A DNA stretch of 64,000 bases, taken from Ideonella sp. MAG2. GTDB lineage: Bacteria > Pseudomonadota > Gammaproteobacteria > Burkholderiales > Burkholderiaceae_C. Location: positions 1,798,680 to 1,862,679 of the forward strand of contig PTEU01000002.1 in the NCBI GenBank assembly GCA_004359425.1, written 5' to 3'. The position numbers were made by a program, and so were the translations under genes. Shown piece by piece: positions 16,778 to 26,647 of this stretch. Every line of letters starts with the position of its first letter. Position 1 is the stretch's first letter. The notes under the pieces are model-generated. The model searched no databases and was not told the DNA's origin. It saw only the letters and a list, made by a program, of their open reading frames with translations.

Positions 16778-18484
16778 TTACTTCTTGCTCGGCGGTAAGT
16801 CCGTACAAGACCCATGCGCCACCTCGGCCGCCATGCCGATGCTCTCGCCCAGCGTGGGGTGGGGGTGGATGGTTTTGCCGATGTCCACGGCGTCGGCGCC
16901 CATCTCGATGGCCAAGGCGATTTCACCTATCATGTCACCGGCATGGGTGCCGACGATGCCACCGCCCAGGATCTTGCCGTGGCCATGAGCCTCCGGAGAG
17001 TCATCGAACAGCAGCTTGGTGAATCCTTCGTCGCGGCCGTTGGCAATGGCGCGGCCTGAGGCCGTCCACGGGAACAAGCCCTTCTTGACCTTGATGCCTT
17101 GGGCTTTGGCCTGGTCTTCGGTGAGGCCGACCCAGGCCACTTCGGGGTCGGTGTAGGCCACGCTGGGGATCACACGAGCGTTGAAGGCTGCCGAGGCCAG
17201 CTCCTTGTTGCCCTGCAACTCACCGGCGATGACTTCCGCCGCCACATGTGCTTCGTGCACTGCCTTATGTGCCAGCATGGGCTGGCCCACCAGGTCGCCG
17301 ATGGCGAAGATGTGCGGCACGTTGGTGCGCATCTGGATGTCCACGTTGATGAAGCCGCGGTCCGTCACCGCCACACCTGCCTTGTCCGCACCGATCTTGC
17401 CGCCGTTGGGCGTGCGGCCCACGGCTTGCAACACCAAGTCGTAAGTGCCTTCGCTCTTGCTGCCGTCCAGGCCCTCGAACTGCACGGTGATGCCTTCCGG
17501 CGTGGCCACTGCGCCCACCGTCTTGGTCTTCAACATGATCTTGTCGAAGCGGCCCTTGTTCATCTTTTCCCAAACCTTGACCAAGTCGCGGTCGGCGCCT
17601 TGCATCAGGCCGTCCATCATCTCCACCACGTCCAGGCGGGCGCCCAGGGTGCTGTAGACGGTGCCCATCTCCAGGCCGATGATGCCGCCACCGACGATCA
17701 GCATCTTCTTGGGCACAGCCTTGAGTTCCAGCGCCCCGGTGCTGTCGACAATGCGCTCGTCCTTCGGGAAGAAGGGCAAGTGCACGGCTTGTGAGCCGGC
17801 CGCAATGATGGCGTGCTTGAACTTGATGGTCTTGCTGGCACCGGTCTTTTCTTGGCCGCTGCCCGTGGTCTCTTCGACGCGCACATGGTACACTGCAGCC
17901 GCAGCGCCCTCACGTTCCACGATGGCCAGCAAGGTGCCCTGGTTGACCTTGTCACCCAGCGCCACCTTCAGCTCTTTGATGACGCCGGCGTGTGACGACG
18001 GAATCTCCATCGAGGCCTTGTCGCTCTCGACGGTGATCAAGCTCTGTTCGGCCTTGACGGTGTCACCCACCTTGACCAGCAACTCGATAACGGCCACGTC
18101 TTTGAAGTCACCGATGTCGGGCACGAGCACTTCAATGCGGCCCGCAGCCGCCGCAGCGGGTGCGGGTGCAGCAGCAGGCGCAGCGACCACGGGAGCTGCC
18201 ACCGCTGCAGGTGCTGGGGCTGGAGCGGGAGCCGCTGCGGCCGCACCGGCAACCTCCAGCATCAACACCACCGTGCCTTCATTCACCTTGTCGCCCAGGC
18301 CGACCTTCAGTTCCTTCACGACCCCCGCATGCGAGCAAGGAATCTCCATCGAAGCCTTGTCGCTCTCGACGGTGATCAGGCTTTGCTCCACCTTCACGGT
18401 GTCGCCCGGCTTGACCAACACTTCGATCACGCCCACGTCTTTGAAGTCGCCGATGTCCGGCACCACAACATCTATCGTTGCCAT
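16778..18484 (-). CDS. lpdA: chimeric dihydrolipoamide dehydrogenase (E3) lacking its FAD/disulfide region
   Basis: Start at the ATG at 18484 with AAGGAG just upstream. The 568-residue product has a first lipoyl domain (ESDKAS lysine site), an Ala/Pro linker and a second lipoyl domain. It then jumps directly to the E3 core at [17 protein letters not shown]. The NAD-binding [13 protein letters not shown], the [15 protein letters not shown] segment and the C-terminal IHPHPTLGE catalytic block are present. Missing are the N-terminal GxGxxG FAD site and the redox-active CxxxxC, normally the first about 120 residues of the E3 core. Beta-proteobacterial E3 usually has one lipoyl domain. Here 17890-18388 is identical to aceF DNA (19562-20060). 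It would be catalytically dead as written. Confidence 0.85.
   Translation of the reverse strand: MATIDVVVPDIGDFKDVGVIEVLVKPGDTVKVEQSLITVESDKASMEIPCSHAGVVKELKVGLGDKVNEGTVVLMLEVAGAAAAAPAPAPAPAAVAAPVVAAPAAAPAPAAAAAGRIEVLVPDIGDFKDVAVIELLVKVGDTVKAEQSLITVESDKASMEIPSSHAGVIKELKVALGDKVNQGTLLAIVEREGAAAAVYHVRVEETTGSGQEKTGASKTIKFKHAIIAAGSQAVHLPFFPKDERIVDSTGALELKAVPKKMLIVGGGIIGLEMGTVYSTLGARLDVVEMMDGLMQGADRDLVKVWEKMNKGRFDKIMLKTKTVGAVATPEGITVQFEGLDGSKSEGTYDLVLQAVGRTPNGGKIGADKAGVAVTDRGFINVDIQMRTNVPHIFAIGDLVGQPMLAHKAVHEAHVAAEVIAGELQGNKELASAAFNARVIPSVAYTDPEVAWVGLTEDQAKAQGIKVKKGLFPWTASGRAIANGRDEGFTKLLFDDSPEAHGHGKILGGGIVGTHAGDMIGEIALAIEMGADAVDIGKTIHPHPTLGESIGMAAEVAHGSCTDLPPSKK
17890..18388. repeat. about 499-bp direct repeat, lpdA copy
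   Basis: Identical by eye to 19562-20060 (offset 1672), covering two lipoyl-domain halves and the Ala/Pro linker. Identity stops abruptly at both ends, at the E3 core junction and within the first lipoyl domain. Confidence 0.85.
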
Positions 18485-18494
18485 GCTGGGCTCC

Positions 18495-20156
18495 TTACAA
18501 GACGATGCGGCGGAAGTCCGCCAGCAGGGATGCGAAATAGACGTTGAAGCGTGCAGCAGCTGCGCCGTCAATCACGCGGTGGTCCCAGCTCAAGGAGAGC
18601 GGCAAGATCAGGCGCGGCACAAACTGCTTGCCATCCCAGCGCGGCTCCATACTGCTCTTGCACACCCCCATGATGGCCACTTCCGGCGCATTGATGATGG
18701 GCGTGAAATAGCGCCCGCCAATGCCCCCCAAGGACGAAATGCTGAAGCAGCCGCCGGACATATCGGCCGGGCCCAGCTTGCCGTCACGAGCCTTTTTGGC
18801 CAGTTCGCCCATCTCTTGGCTGATCTGGAAGATGCCCTTCTTGTCCGCGTCCTTGATCACCGGCACCACCAGGCCATTGGGCGTGTCCGCCGCAAAGCCA
18901 ATGTGGAAGTAGTTCTTGTAGACGATCTGATCGCCATCCAAGCTGGCATTGAACTCGGGGAACTTCTTCAGCGCAGCCACGGCCGCCTTGATCATGAAGG
19001 CCAGCATGGTGACTTTGATGCCGGACTTCTCGTTCTCTTTGTTCGTTTGAACGCGGAAGGCTTCGAGTTCGGTGATGTCTGCGTCGTCGTGGTTGGTGAC
19101 GTGCGGGATCACCACCCAGTTACGATGCAGGTTGGCACCGCTGATCTTCTTGATGCGCGACAGGTCTTTGCGCTCGATGGGGCCGAACTTGGCAAAGTCC
19201 ACTTGCGGCCAGGGCAGCAAGCCAGGGAAGGCGCCACCGGCCGCTGCGGGCGCTGCCGCCGGCGCCTTAGCCTTTTGGGCGGCCGTTTGCAGGCTGCCGG
19301 CCATCACGCCCTTGACGAAGTTCTGCACGTCGTCAGCGGTGATGCGGCCCTTGTGGCCCGAGCCCTTGACTTCAGCCAGCGGCACACCCAGTTCACGCGC
19401 GATCTTGCGGATGCTGGGGGAGGCATGCGGCAGGCCTGCAGCCGGTGTGCCTGGCTGATGAGCCGGCTGAGCAGAGGCCACAGCAGCCACCGAAGCGGCC
19501 GCCGCCTGTGCGGGCGCAGCCGCCACTGCCGCTGGGGCTGTCGCCGGTGCCGGGGCAGCAGACACTGCAGCCGCAGCGCCCTCACGTTCCACGATGGCCA
19601 GCAAGGTGCCCTGGTTGACCTTGTCACCCAGCGCCACCTTCAGCTCTTTGATGACGCCGGCGTGTGACGACGGAATCTCCATCGAGGCCTTGTCGCTCTC
19701 GACGGTGATCAAGCTCTGTTCGGCCTTGACGGTGTCACCCACCTTGACCAGCAACTCGATAACGGCCACGTCTTTGAAGTCACCGATGTCGGGCACGAGC
19801 ACTTCAATGCGGCCCGCAGCCGCCGCAGCGGGTGCGGGTGCAGCAGCAGGCGCAGCGACCACGGGAGCTGCCACCGCTGCAGGTGCTGGGGCTGGAGCGG
19901 GAGCCGCTGCGGCCGCACCGGCAACCTCCAGCATCAACACCACCGTGCCTTCATTCACCTTGTCGCCCAGGCCGACCTTCAGTTCCTTCACGACCCCCGC
20001 ATGCGAGCAAGGAATCTCCATCGAAGCCTTGTCGCTCTCGACGGTGATCAGGCTTTGCTCGGCCTTGACGGTGTCACCCACTTTGACCAGCAGCTCGATG
20101 ATGGCCACGTCTTTGAAGTCGCCGATGTCCGGGGCTTTCACTTCAATCAAACTCAT
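18495..20156 (-). CDS. aceF: dihydrolipoamide acetyltransferase, PDH E2
   Basis: A 553-residue E2 of the pyruvate dehydrogenase complex, which transfers acetyl from lipoyl-lysine to CoA. There are two lipoyl domains (about 3-76 and 117-190), each with ESDKAS around the lipoylated lysine, joined by Ala/Pro linkers. Next comes a peripheral-subunit-binding domain ([21 protein letters not shown] at about 250-270) and a catalytic domain ending with [17 protein letters not shown], which contains the HxxxDG active site. GGAGACACATC precedes the ATG. It lies 20 bp after aceE and 10 bp before lpdA in one operon. It appears intact, and is the source or mirror of the block duplicated in lpdA. Confidence 0.95.
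   Translation of the reverse strand: MSLIEVKAPDIGDFKDVAIIELLVKVGDTVKAEQSLITVESDKASMEIPCSHAGVVKELKVGLGDKVNEGTVVLMLEVAGAAAAAPAPAPAPAAVAAPVVAAPAAAPAPAAAAAGRIEVLVPDIGDFKDVAVIELLVKVGDTVKAEQSLITVESDKASMEIPSSHAGVIKELKVALGDKVNQGTLLAIVEREGAAAAVSAAPAPATAPAAVAAAPAQAAAASVAAVASAQPAHQPGTPAAGLPHASPSIRKIARELGVPLAEVKGSGHKGRITADDVQNFVKGVMAGSLQTAAQKAKAPAAAPAAAGGAFPGLLPWPQVDFAKFGPIERKDLSRIKKISGANLHRNWVVIPHVTNHDDADITELEAFRVQTNKENEKSGIKVTMLAFMIKAAVAALKKFPEFNASLDGDQIVYKNYFHIGFAADTPNGLVVPVIKDADKKGIFQISQEMGELAKKARDGKLGPADMSGGCFSISSLGGIGGRYFTPIINAPEVAIMGVCKSSMEPRWDGKQFVPRLILPLSLSWDHRVIDGAAAARFNVYFASLLADFRRIVL
19562..20060. repeat. about 499-bp direct repeat, aceF copy
   Basis: The counterpart of 17890-18388. In aceF this block is in its expected domain context, so it is probably the original. 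Confidence 0.85.
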
Positions 20157-20176
20157 GATGTGTCTCCGGCTCCGTT

Positions 20177-22613
20177 TTAGGCGTACAGCGGGTTGATCTT
20201 GTTGGCCTTGATGCCGTACTTGGCAATGGCTTCAGCCACCTTGGTCGCAGGCACGCTGCCTTCTTCGGCCAGGGCCTTGAGTGCGGCCACCACGATGTAG
20301 TGACGGTTGATCTCGAAGTGCTCGCGCAGCTTGGAGCGGAAGTCACTGCGGCCAAAGCCGTCGGTGCCCAGCACCTTGTAGGTGCGGCCCTTGGGGACAA
20401 AGGCACGCACTTGCTCGGCGTAGTTCTTCATGTAGTCGGTCGAGGCAATCACCGGGCCGGGGTGGCCGTCCAATTGCTGAGCGATGAAGGGCACGCGCGG
20501 TGCATCGGTGGGGTGCAGCAGGTTGAAGCGCTCGCAGTCTTGGCCTTCGCGGGCCAGTTCATTGAAGCTTGGGCAGCTCCAGACATTGGCGGCGACACCC
20601 CAGTCGTCTTCCAGCAATTGCTTGGCGAACTGCGACTCACGCAGGATGGAGCCTGAGCCCAACAGGTTGACGCGCGGCGTCTTCTTAGCGCCCTCTTCCA
20701 GCAAATACATGCCCTTGATGATCTGCTCTTCGGTACCGGCCTTCAGGCCAGGCATCGGGTAGTTTTCATTCAGCAAGGTCAGGTAGTAGAAGACGTTCTC
20801 TTGCTTCTCCACCATGCGCTTCAGGCCGTGCTGCATGATCACCGCCACTTCGTGGGCAAAGGTGGGGTCATAGGAGATGCAGTTCGGGATGGTGCCAGCC
20901 AAGATATGGCTGTGGCCATCTTCGTGCTGCAAGCCTTCGCCATTCAGCGTGGTGCGGCCGGAGGTGCCGCCCAGCAAGAAGCCGCGGGCTTGCATGTCAC
21001 CCGCCGCCCAGGCCAGGTCGCCAATGCGCTGGAAGCCGAACATCGAGTAGTACACAAAGAACGGGATCATCACCCGGTTGTTGGTGCTGTAGCTGGTGGC
21101 CGCCGCAATCCAGCTGGCCATGCCACCGGCTTCGTTGATGCCCTCTTGCAGAATCTGCCCGGCCTTGTCTTCGCGGTAGTACATCACCTGGTCCTTATCG
21201 ACCGGCGTGTAGAGCTGACCCTTGGGGTTGTAGATACCGATCTGGCGGAACAGGCCTTCCATGCCGAAGGTGCGGGCCTCGTCCACAAGAATAGGCACCA
21301 CGCGGGGGCCCAAGGCCTGGTCGCGCAGCAACTGGTTCAAGAAGCGCACATAGGCTTGGGTGGTCGAAATCTCACGGCCTTCGGCCGAGGGCTCCAAATG
21401 CCGTGGTGATTGGCCGCAGCAACACGGTGGGCTGGCCGGTCTCGTTGTTGTGCGCGGCATGGAAGGCGGCATAGACCTTCTCGGGCTCATGACCACCACG
21501 GCGCAGTTCAAAAATCTCGTCGTCGCTCATATGCTCCACGAGCTTGGCTGTTTCAGGGTACTTGCCGAAGAAGTTCTTGCGGATGAAGGCGCCGTCGTTG
21601 GCCTTCATGGCCTGGTAGTCACCGTCCAAGGTTTCCATCATCAACTGGCGCAGCTTGCCGCTCTTGTCGCGGGCCAGCAGTTCGTCCCAGCCCTTGCCCC
21701 AGATCAGCTTGATGACGTTCCAGCCGCTGCCACGGAACTCACCTTCTAGTTCTTGAATGATCTTGCCGTTGCCACGCACCGGGCCATCCAGACGCTGCAA
21801 GTTGCAGTTGACGACGAACACCAGGTTGTCCAGGCCTTCGCGTGCGGCCAAGCCGATGGCACCCAGGCTTTCGGGCTCGTCCATTTCACCGTCGCCCATG
21901 AAGGCCCAAACCTTGCGCTTGGCGGTATCAGCAATGCCACGGGCATGCAGGTACTTCAAGAAGCGAGCTTGGTAGATGGCCATCAAGGGGCCGAGGCCCA
22001 TGGAGACCGTGGGGAACTGCCAGAACTCCGGCATCAGCTTGGGGTGGGGGTAGCTGGGCAGGCCCTTGCCATCGACTTCCTGGCGGAAATTGTCGAGCTG
22101 GTCTTCTGTCAGGCGGCCTTCCAGGTAGGCGCGGGCGTAGATCCCTGGGGCGCTGTGGCCTTGGATGTACAGCAGGTCGCCACCGTGGTCAGCGCTCTCG
22201 GCGTGCCAGAAGTGGTTGAAACCCGCACCCAACATGGACGCCAGCGAGGCGAAGGAGCCAATGTGGCCGCCCAAGTCGCCGCCATCGGCGGGGTTCAGGC
22301 GGTTGGCGCGCACCACCATGGCCATGGCGTTCCAGCGCATATAGGCGCGCAGGCGCTTCTCAATGGCGATATTGCCGGGGCAGCGAGCCTCTTGCGAGGT
22401 CTCGATGGTGTTGACATAGCCCGTGTTGGCCGAAAACGGCAGGTCCACGCTGTGCTGACGAGCTTCTTCGAGCAACTGCTCCAACAAGAAATGGGCGCGC
22501 TCGGGGCCCTCGGCGCTGATGACGGCGGTGAGCGCGTCAAGCCATTCGCGGGTTTCCTGGGCATCCACATCAATGGCGGACGCTCCTGGGCGGGAATCAG
22601 GCATGGCGGACAT
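20177..22613 (-). pseudogene. aceE: pyruvate dehydrogenase E1 (broken by internal deletion)
   Basis: The homodimeric E1 that decarboxylates pyruvate with thiamine diphosphate. The 5' part (22613 to about 21432) has GGHIGSFAS, GDGEMDEPESLGAI and NLVFVVNCNLQRLDGPV (ThDP/Mg binding) and runs to NNETGQPTVLL. The 3' part resumes at EPSAEGREISTTQAYVRF in another frame and is normal to the stop at 20177 ([23 protein letters not shown]). About 100 residues normally between these points are missing. A 34-bp patch identical to folD fills the junction (21398-21431). The 5' frame stops at 21372. The ATG at 22613 follows AGGAG. If real, PDH would be inactive. Confidence 0.9.
21398..21431. repeat. 34-bp patch identical to part of folD
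   Basis: Identical on the plus strand to 26248-26281, where it encodes the folD segment MPWWLAAATRW in one frame and [11 protein letters not shown] in the folD frame. It lies exactly at the aceE deletion junction. The sequences on both sides of the two copies differ. Confidence 0.9.
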
Positions 22614-22776
22614 GGTTTGTCTCCTATTGAAAGGCCATGGGTTTTGGATAGGCGTGAGTGTGGCACAACTTCATGTGTATTTCAAATGGCGGCTGCGCTT
22701 TTCGTATTGTGAGAAATACGTACCTCAATGAAACCAAGAACGGCCTGTGCTTGGCCCTTCGCGATAATGGACACCA

Positions 22777-25056
22777 ATGTCAGATTTGCGTGAAGCTCCC
22801 AAACCCACCCCTTCTCGGCTCAAGCGCTTGGCCGGCCGCTGGTGGCGTCAACAGTCGCCCTCCCGGCAAGACCGCTTTGCCACCATGGGCCCCTTGGTGT
22901 CGGTGCTGCTGTTTTTGGCGGCCATCACCTCGGCATTTTGGTATTTGCGCAATGAAGAAATCGACCGCGCCACCGAAGCCCTGCACCGCGACACCGAGAT
23001 TTTGGCTGCCCGCGAGTCCCGCCAGCCGCTCTATTCCAAGCCCTACAACGACCCGCAAGGCGCTCCTGTATTTCAGCTTCATGTGCCGCTGATCGACCGT
23101 CATGGCTTTGCCGGTGCCATCGTGGTGGAGTACTCGATTGAAGCCCTGCTGCGTTATTTCGTGCCCACCGAGGTCACGCGCCGCCATGCCATCGCGGTGC
23201 TTGGGCCAGACCAGCGTGAGCTGACTGGCACGGTCAACACGCCCACACAAACGCAGAGCAATAACACCCTCGTCTACCAAGTGCCCTTAGCGCCCTTGGC
23301 CAACGGCATTCAACTGCGTGGCCAGGGCTATCGCACCTCCATCGGCCTGATTGGCAACACCTTGTTTTGGATGGTTGTGGCGCTCTCGGTGCTGACTGTC
23401 TGGATGCTGCTGGGCACGTGGCGTCACATGCGCCGCCGCAGCCAAATCCAAAAGGCGCTGGTGCAGGAGACCAACTTCCGCCGCGCCATGGAAAACTCCA
23501 TGCTCACCGGCATGCGGGCCATGGACATGAATGGCCAAGTCACCTACGTGAACCCCGCCTTCTGTGCCATGACCGGCTACTCCGAGACCGAACTAGTGGA
23601 TGGCTTCCCGCCCTTCCCTTACTGGCCGGAGGATCGCATCGAAGAAAACATGCGCCTGCTCCAACAAGAGTTGCAGGGCCGCAGCCCAGCAGGCGGCATT
23701 GAGGTCAAGGTCAAGCGCAAAGACGGCTCGGTGTTTGATGCCCGCATGTACGTCTCGCCCCTGATCGACCCCAAGGGCCAGCAAACCGGTTGGATGACCT
23801 CGATGACCAATATCACCGAGGCCAAGCGCATTCGCGACCAACTCTCCGCCTCGCACGAGCGCTTCACCACGGTGCTGGAGCAATTAGATGCAGCGGTGTC
23901 CGTGCTCTCCGTTCAACAGGGCGAATTGCTGTTCACCAACCGCTCTTACCGGCTTTGGTTTGGAGGCGATGCCAAAGGCCATGAGGGCCTGACCAGCGTG
24001 AGCGTCAGCCCCCCCTTTCAAGCCGAAGGTGAAGACAACGTCGACACGCTGTCTGGCCTGCCCACCCAAGAGTTGATGGACTCCGGGGCGCAGCCGCGAG
24101 AGGTCTTTATCGAGAGCCTGCAGATGTGGTTTGACGTGCGCAGCCGCTACCTGCAATGGACGGACGGCCGCTTGGCACAGATGTTGATTGCGACTGACAT
24201 CACCGCCCGCCGCCGGGTTGAAGAACAAGCCCAACAACAGGCCGAGCGCGCGGCTGCCACCAGCCGCCTGATCACCATGGGCGAGATGGCCTCCTCCGTG
24301 GCGCATGAGTTGAACCAGCCACTGACCGCCATCACCAATTACTGCAACGGCATCGTCAGCCGCGTGCGCGCGGGCACCATCCAGACCGAGGACATGATTG
24401 CAGCCTTGCAAAAAACCGCCCGGCAAGCCGAGCGGGCCGGACAGGTGATCCACCGCATCCGCGCCTTTGTGAAGCGCAGCGAACCCCAGCGCCAAGCCTC
24501 GCAAGCCGTGGACATCGTGGAAGATGCGGTGGAGTTGGCGGGCATCGAGTTGCGCCGTCGCAAGGTCAACATCCATACCTATGTCGCCCAGCGTTTGCCG
24601 CCGCTGATGGTGGACCCGATCCTGATTGAGCAGGTTTTGATGAACCTGCTGAAGAACGCCGCCGAGGCGATTGATAGCGCCCAGATGCCACCGTCGCGCC
24701 GCCACATTGAGCTGCGCGTGGTGCCCAAGCACAGCGCGGAAGAAGGTGGCGTCATCGAGTTCAGCGTCACCGACACCGGCCCCGGCATGAAGGAAGACGT
24801 GCTGGCGCGGCTCTATGAAGCCTTCTTCTCCACCAAGGTGGAAGGCATGGGCATCGGCCTGTCTTTGTGCCGCTCCATCATTGAGTCGCACCAAGGGCGC
24901 ATTCGGGCTCAGAACCTCTACAATGGAAGTTCCGTCACGGGTTGTCGCTTTGCGGTGACACTCCCGGTGGATTTGAGCCAACGAGCCGAGGGGCCTGCCG
25001 TCCCCGAGGTGCCGATGGAAACCGCAGTCTCCAACCCCAACGCATCGTCCTCATGA
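22777..25056 (+). CDS. PAS-domain sensor histidine kinase
   Basis: A 759-residue membrane sensor kinase. TM helices lie near residues 36-53 and 190-212 and flank an extracytoplasmic segment. PAS domains follow (NPAFCAMTGYSETEL, then VLEQLDAAVSVLS). HisKA has the phosphoacceptor VAHELNQPLTAITNYCNG, and HATPase has NLLKNAAEAID, DTGPGM and GMGIGLSLCRSIIESH. The organisation is FixL/TodS-like. The extracytoplasmic part is short: TEILAARESRQPLYSKP looks as if about 80 residues were removed between EILA and ARESRQP, compared with my recollection of Burkholderiales homologues. It overlaps the response-regulator start by ATGA, so the two form a pair. The signal is unknown. Confidence 0.85.
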   Translation: MSDLREAPKPTPSRLKRLAGRWWRQQSPSRQDRFATMGPLVSVLLFLAAITSAFWYLRNEEIDRATEALHRDTEILAARESRQPLYSKPYNDPQGAPVFQLHVPLIDRHGFAGAIVVEYSIEALLRYFVPTEVTRRHAIAVLGPDQRELTGTVNTPTQTQSNNTLVYQVPLAPLANGIQLRGQGYRTSIGLIGNTLFWMVVALSVLTVWMLLGTWRHMRRRSQIQKALVQETNFRRAMENSMLTGMRAMDMNGQVTYVNPAFCAMTGYSETELVDGFPPFPYWPEDRIEENMRLLQQELQGRSPAGGIEVKVKRKDGSVFDARMYVSPLIDPKGQQTGWMTSMTNITEAKRIRDQLSASHERFTTVLEQLDAAVSVLSVQQGELLFTNRSYRLWFGGDAKGHEGLTSVSVSPPFQAEGEDNVDTLSGLPTQELMDSGAQPREVFIESLQMWFDVRSRYLQWTDGRLAQMLIATDITARRRVEEQAQQQAERAAATSRLITMGEMASSVAHELNQPLTAITNYCNGIVSRVRAGTIQTEDMIAALQKTARQAERAGQVIHRIRAFVKRSEPQRQASQAVDIVEDAVELAGIELRRRKVNIHTYVAQRLPPLMVDPILIEQVLMNLLKNAAEAIDSAQMPPSRRHIELRVVPKHSAEEGGVIEFSVTDTGPGMKEDVLARLYEAFFSTKVEGMGIGLSLCRSIIESHQGRIRAQNLYNGSSVTGCRFAVTLPVDLSQRAEGPAVPEVPMETAVSNPNASSS

Positions 25057-25685
25057 GCCTGATCCCTAAGAAAGGTACCGTCTACGTTGTCGATGATGAC
25101 GAAGCGGTCAGAGATTCCCTCCAGTGGCTCCTTGAAGGCAAGGACTATCGCGTCAAATGCTTCGACTCCGCCGAGTCCTTTTTGTCGCGCTTTGACCCCC
25201 GCGAGGTGGCCTGCCTGATTGCCGACATCCGCATGGACGGCATGAGCGGCCTGGAACTGCAAGACCGCCTGCTGGAGCGCAAGAGCCCGCTGCCCATCGT
25301 CTTCATCACCGGCCACGGCGACGTGCCCATGGCGGTGAACACCATGAAGAAGGGCGCGATGGACTTCATCGAAAAGCCCTTCAAGGAAGAAGAGCTGCTG
25401 TCGCTGGTGGAGCGCATGCTGGACCAAGCCCGCGTTGCCTTCAGCCAGCACCAAGAGCAAGCCAGCCGTGACGCCCTGCTCTCGCGCCTGACCACCCGCG
25501 AAGCACAGGTGCTGGAGCGCATCGTCGCCGGCCGCCTGAACAAGCAGATCGCGGACGACTTAGGCATCAGCATCAAGACGGTGGAGGCCCACCGCGCCAA
25601 CATCATGGAGAAGCTCAACGCCAACACCGTGGCCGACCTTCTCAAGATTGCACTGGGTGCCAATGCGCCCGCCGCCAAGGCCTGA
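25053..25685 (+). CDS. FixJ/NarL-type response regulator
   Basis: 210 residues from the ATG at 25053, which overlaps the kinase stop. Receiver domain with YVVDDDEAVRDSL acidic pocket, phosphoacceptor Asp in LIADIRMDGMSG, Thr in FITGHGDVPMAV and Lys in FIEKPFKEEEL. A linker follows, then a LuxR-type helix-turn-helix (LTTREAQVLERIVAGRLNKQ, DDLGISIKTVEAHRANIMEK). It is FixJ-like and probably activates transcription when phosphorylated by the adjacent kinase. The regulon is unknown. Confidence 0.9.
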   Translation: MSLIPKKGTVYVVDDDEAVRDSLQWLLEGKDYRVKCFDSAESFLSRFDPREVACLIADIRMDGMSGLELQDRLLERKSPLPIVFITGHGDVPMAVNTMKKGAMDFIEKPFKEEELLSLVERMLDQARVAFSQHQEQASRDALLSRLTTREAQVLERIVAGRLNKQIADDLGISIKTVEAHRANIMEKLNANTVADLLKIALGANAPAAKA

Positions 25686-25710
25686 GCGCCCACGCAACCA
25701 CACACCACTG

Positions 25711-25733
25711 ACGGGGCCCTTGTGGCCCCGTTT
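25711..25733 (+). terminator. hairpin after response regulator
   Basis: ACGGGGCC (25711-25718) pairs with GGCCCCGT (25724-25731), then TTTGCC. A strong GC stem with a short T-run, a likely terminator between the regulator and folD. Confidence 0.65.
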
Positions 25734-25769
25734 GCCATTCCTGACCCCGTTCTCTCCTGAAGGACCACC

Positions 25770-26624
25770 ATGACCGCCCGCATCATTGATGGCAACGCCC
25801 TCTCCACCCAACTCCGCGCAGAAGTCGCTCAGCGCACCGCCGCCTTGACGGCCCAAGGCCGCCAACCTGGTTTGGCCGTGATCTTGGTGGGGGACGACCC
25901 CGCCTCAGCCGTCTATGTACGCAACAAGGTCAAGGCCTGCGAGACCACCGGCATCCGCTCCATCCTTGAGCAATACCCTGCCAGCATGACCGAGGCCCAG
26001 TTGCTGGCCCGCATTGACGCCCTGAACAACGACCCCACCGTGCACGGCATCTTGGTGCAGATGCCTCTGCCCAAGCACATTGATGCGCAGAAGGTCATCG
26101 AGGCCATCTCCACCCGCAAAGATGTGGACGGCTACTCGGTGCTGTCCGCCGGCGAGACCATGACAGGCCTGCCCGGCTTTAGGCCCTGCACACCCTATGG
26201 CTGCATGAAGCTGATCGAGAGCACCGGCGAATCGCTCAAAGGCAAGCATGCCGTGGTGATTGGCCGCAGCAACACGGTGGGAAAGCCGATGGCACTGCTG
26301 CTCTTGCAGGCCAACGCCACCGTCACCATCTGCCACAGCGGCACGCCTGATCTGGGCGTCTACACCCGCCAGGCGGACATCGTGGTGGCCGCCGTGGGCC
26401 GCCAGAACACGCTTCGCGGTGACATGGTCAAACGTGGGGCCATCGTCATTGATGTGGGCATCAACCGCAATGAACAAGGCAAACTATGCGGTGACGTTGA
26501 CTTTGAAAGCGTGGCACCGGTGGCCTCATGGATCACCCCCGTCCCTGGCGGCGTCGGCCCCATGACCATCACCATGCTCATGGTCAACACCCTGGAGGCA
26601 GCCGAGCGCACCGTGCAAGGCTGA
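25770..26624 (+). CDS. folD: bifunctional methylenetetrahydrofolate dehydrogenase/cyclohydrolase
   Basis: 284 residues, the usual length. It interconverts 5,10-methylene-, methenyl- and 10-formyl-tetrahydrofolate using NADP. Signatures: [18 protein letters not shown] with the catalytic Lys, [14 protein letters not shown], and the nucleotide-binding [17 protein letters not shown]. The C-terminal [15 protein letters not shown] is the second FolD signature. AAGGA precedes the ATG. The 34 bp at 26248-26281 that encode the GRSNTVG loop also occur at the aceE break. The gene itself looks intact. It is followed by the M3 peptidase gene after 23 bp. Confidence 0.97.
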   Translation: MTARIIDGNALSTQLRAEVAQRTAALTAQGRQPGLAVILVGDDPASAVYVRNKVKACETTGIRSILEQYPASMTEAQLLARIDALNNDPTVHGILVQMPLPKHIDAQKVIEAISTRKDVDGYSVLSAGETMTGLPGFRPCTPYGCMKLIESTGESLKGKHAVVIGRSNTVGKPMALLLLQANATVTICHSGTPDLGVYTRQADIVVAAVGRQNTLRGDMVKRGAIVIDVGINRNEQGKLCGDVDFESVAPVASWITPVPGGVGPMTITMLMVNTLEAAERTVQG

Positions 26625-26647
26625 GGCACAAGCAAGAAAGGATTCCC

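Noticed and set aside
17661..19667. 668-codon plus-strand frame opposite aceF/lpdA
   Set aside because: It is the antisense of lipoyl-domain/linker coding sequence with low-complexity translation; the minus-strand proteins match known families throughout.
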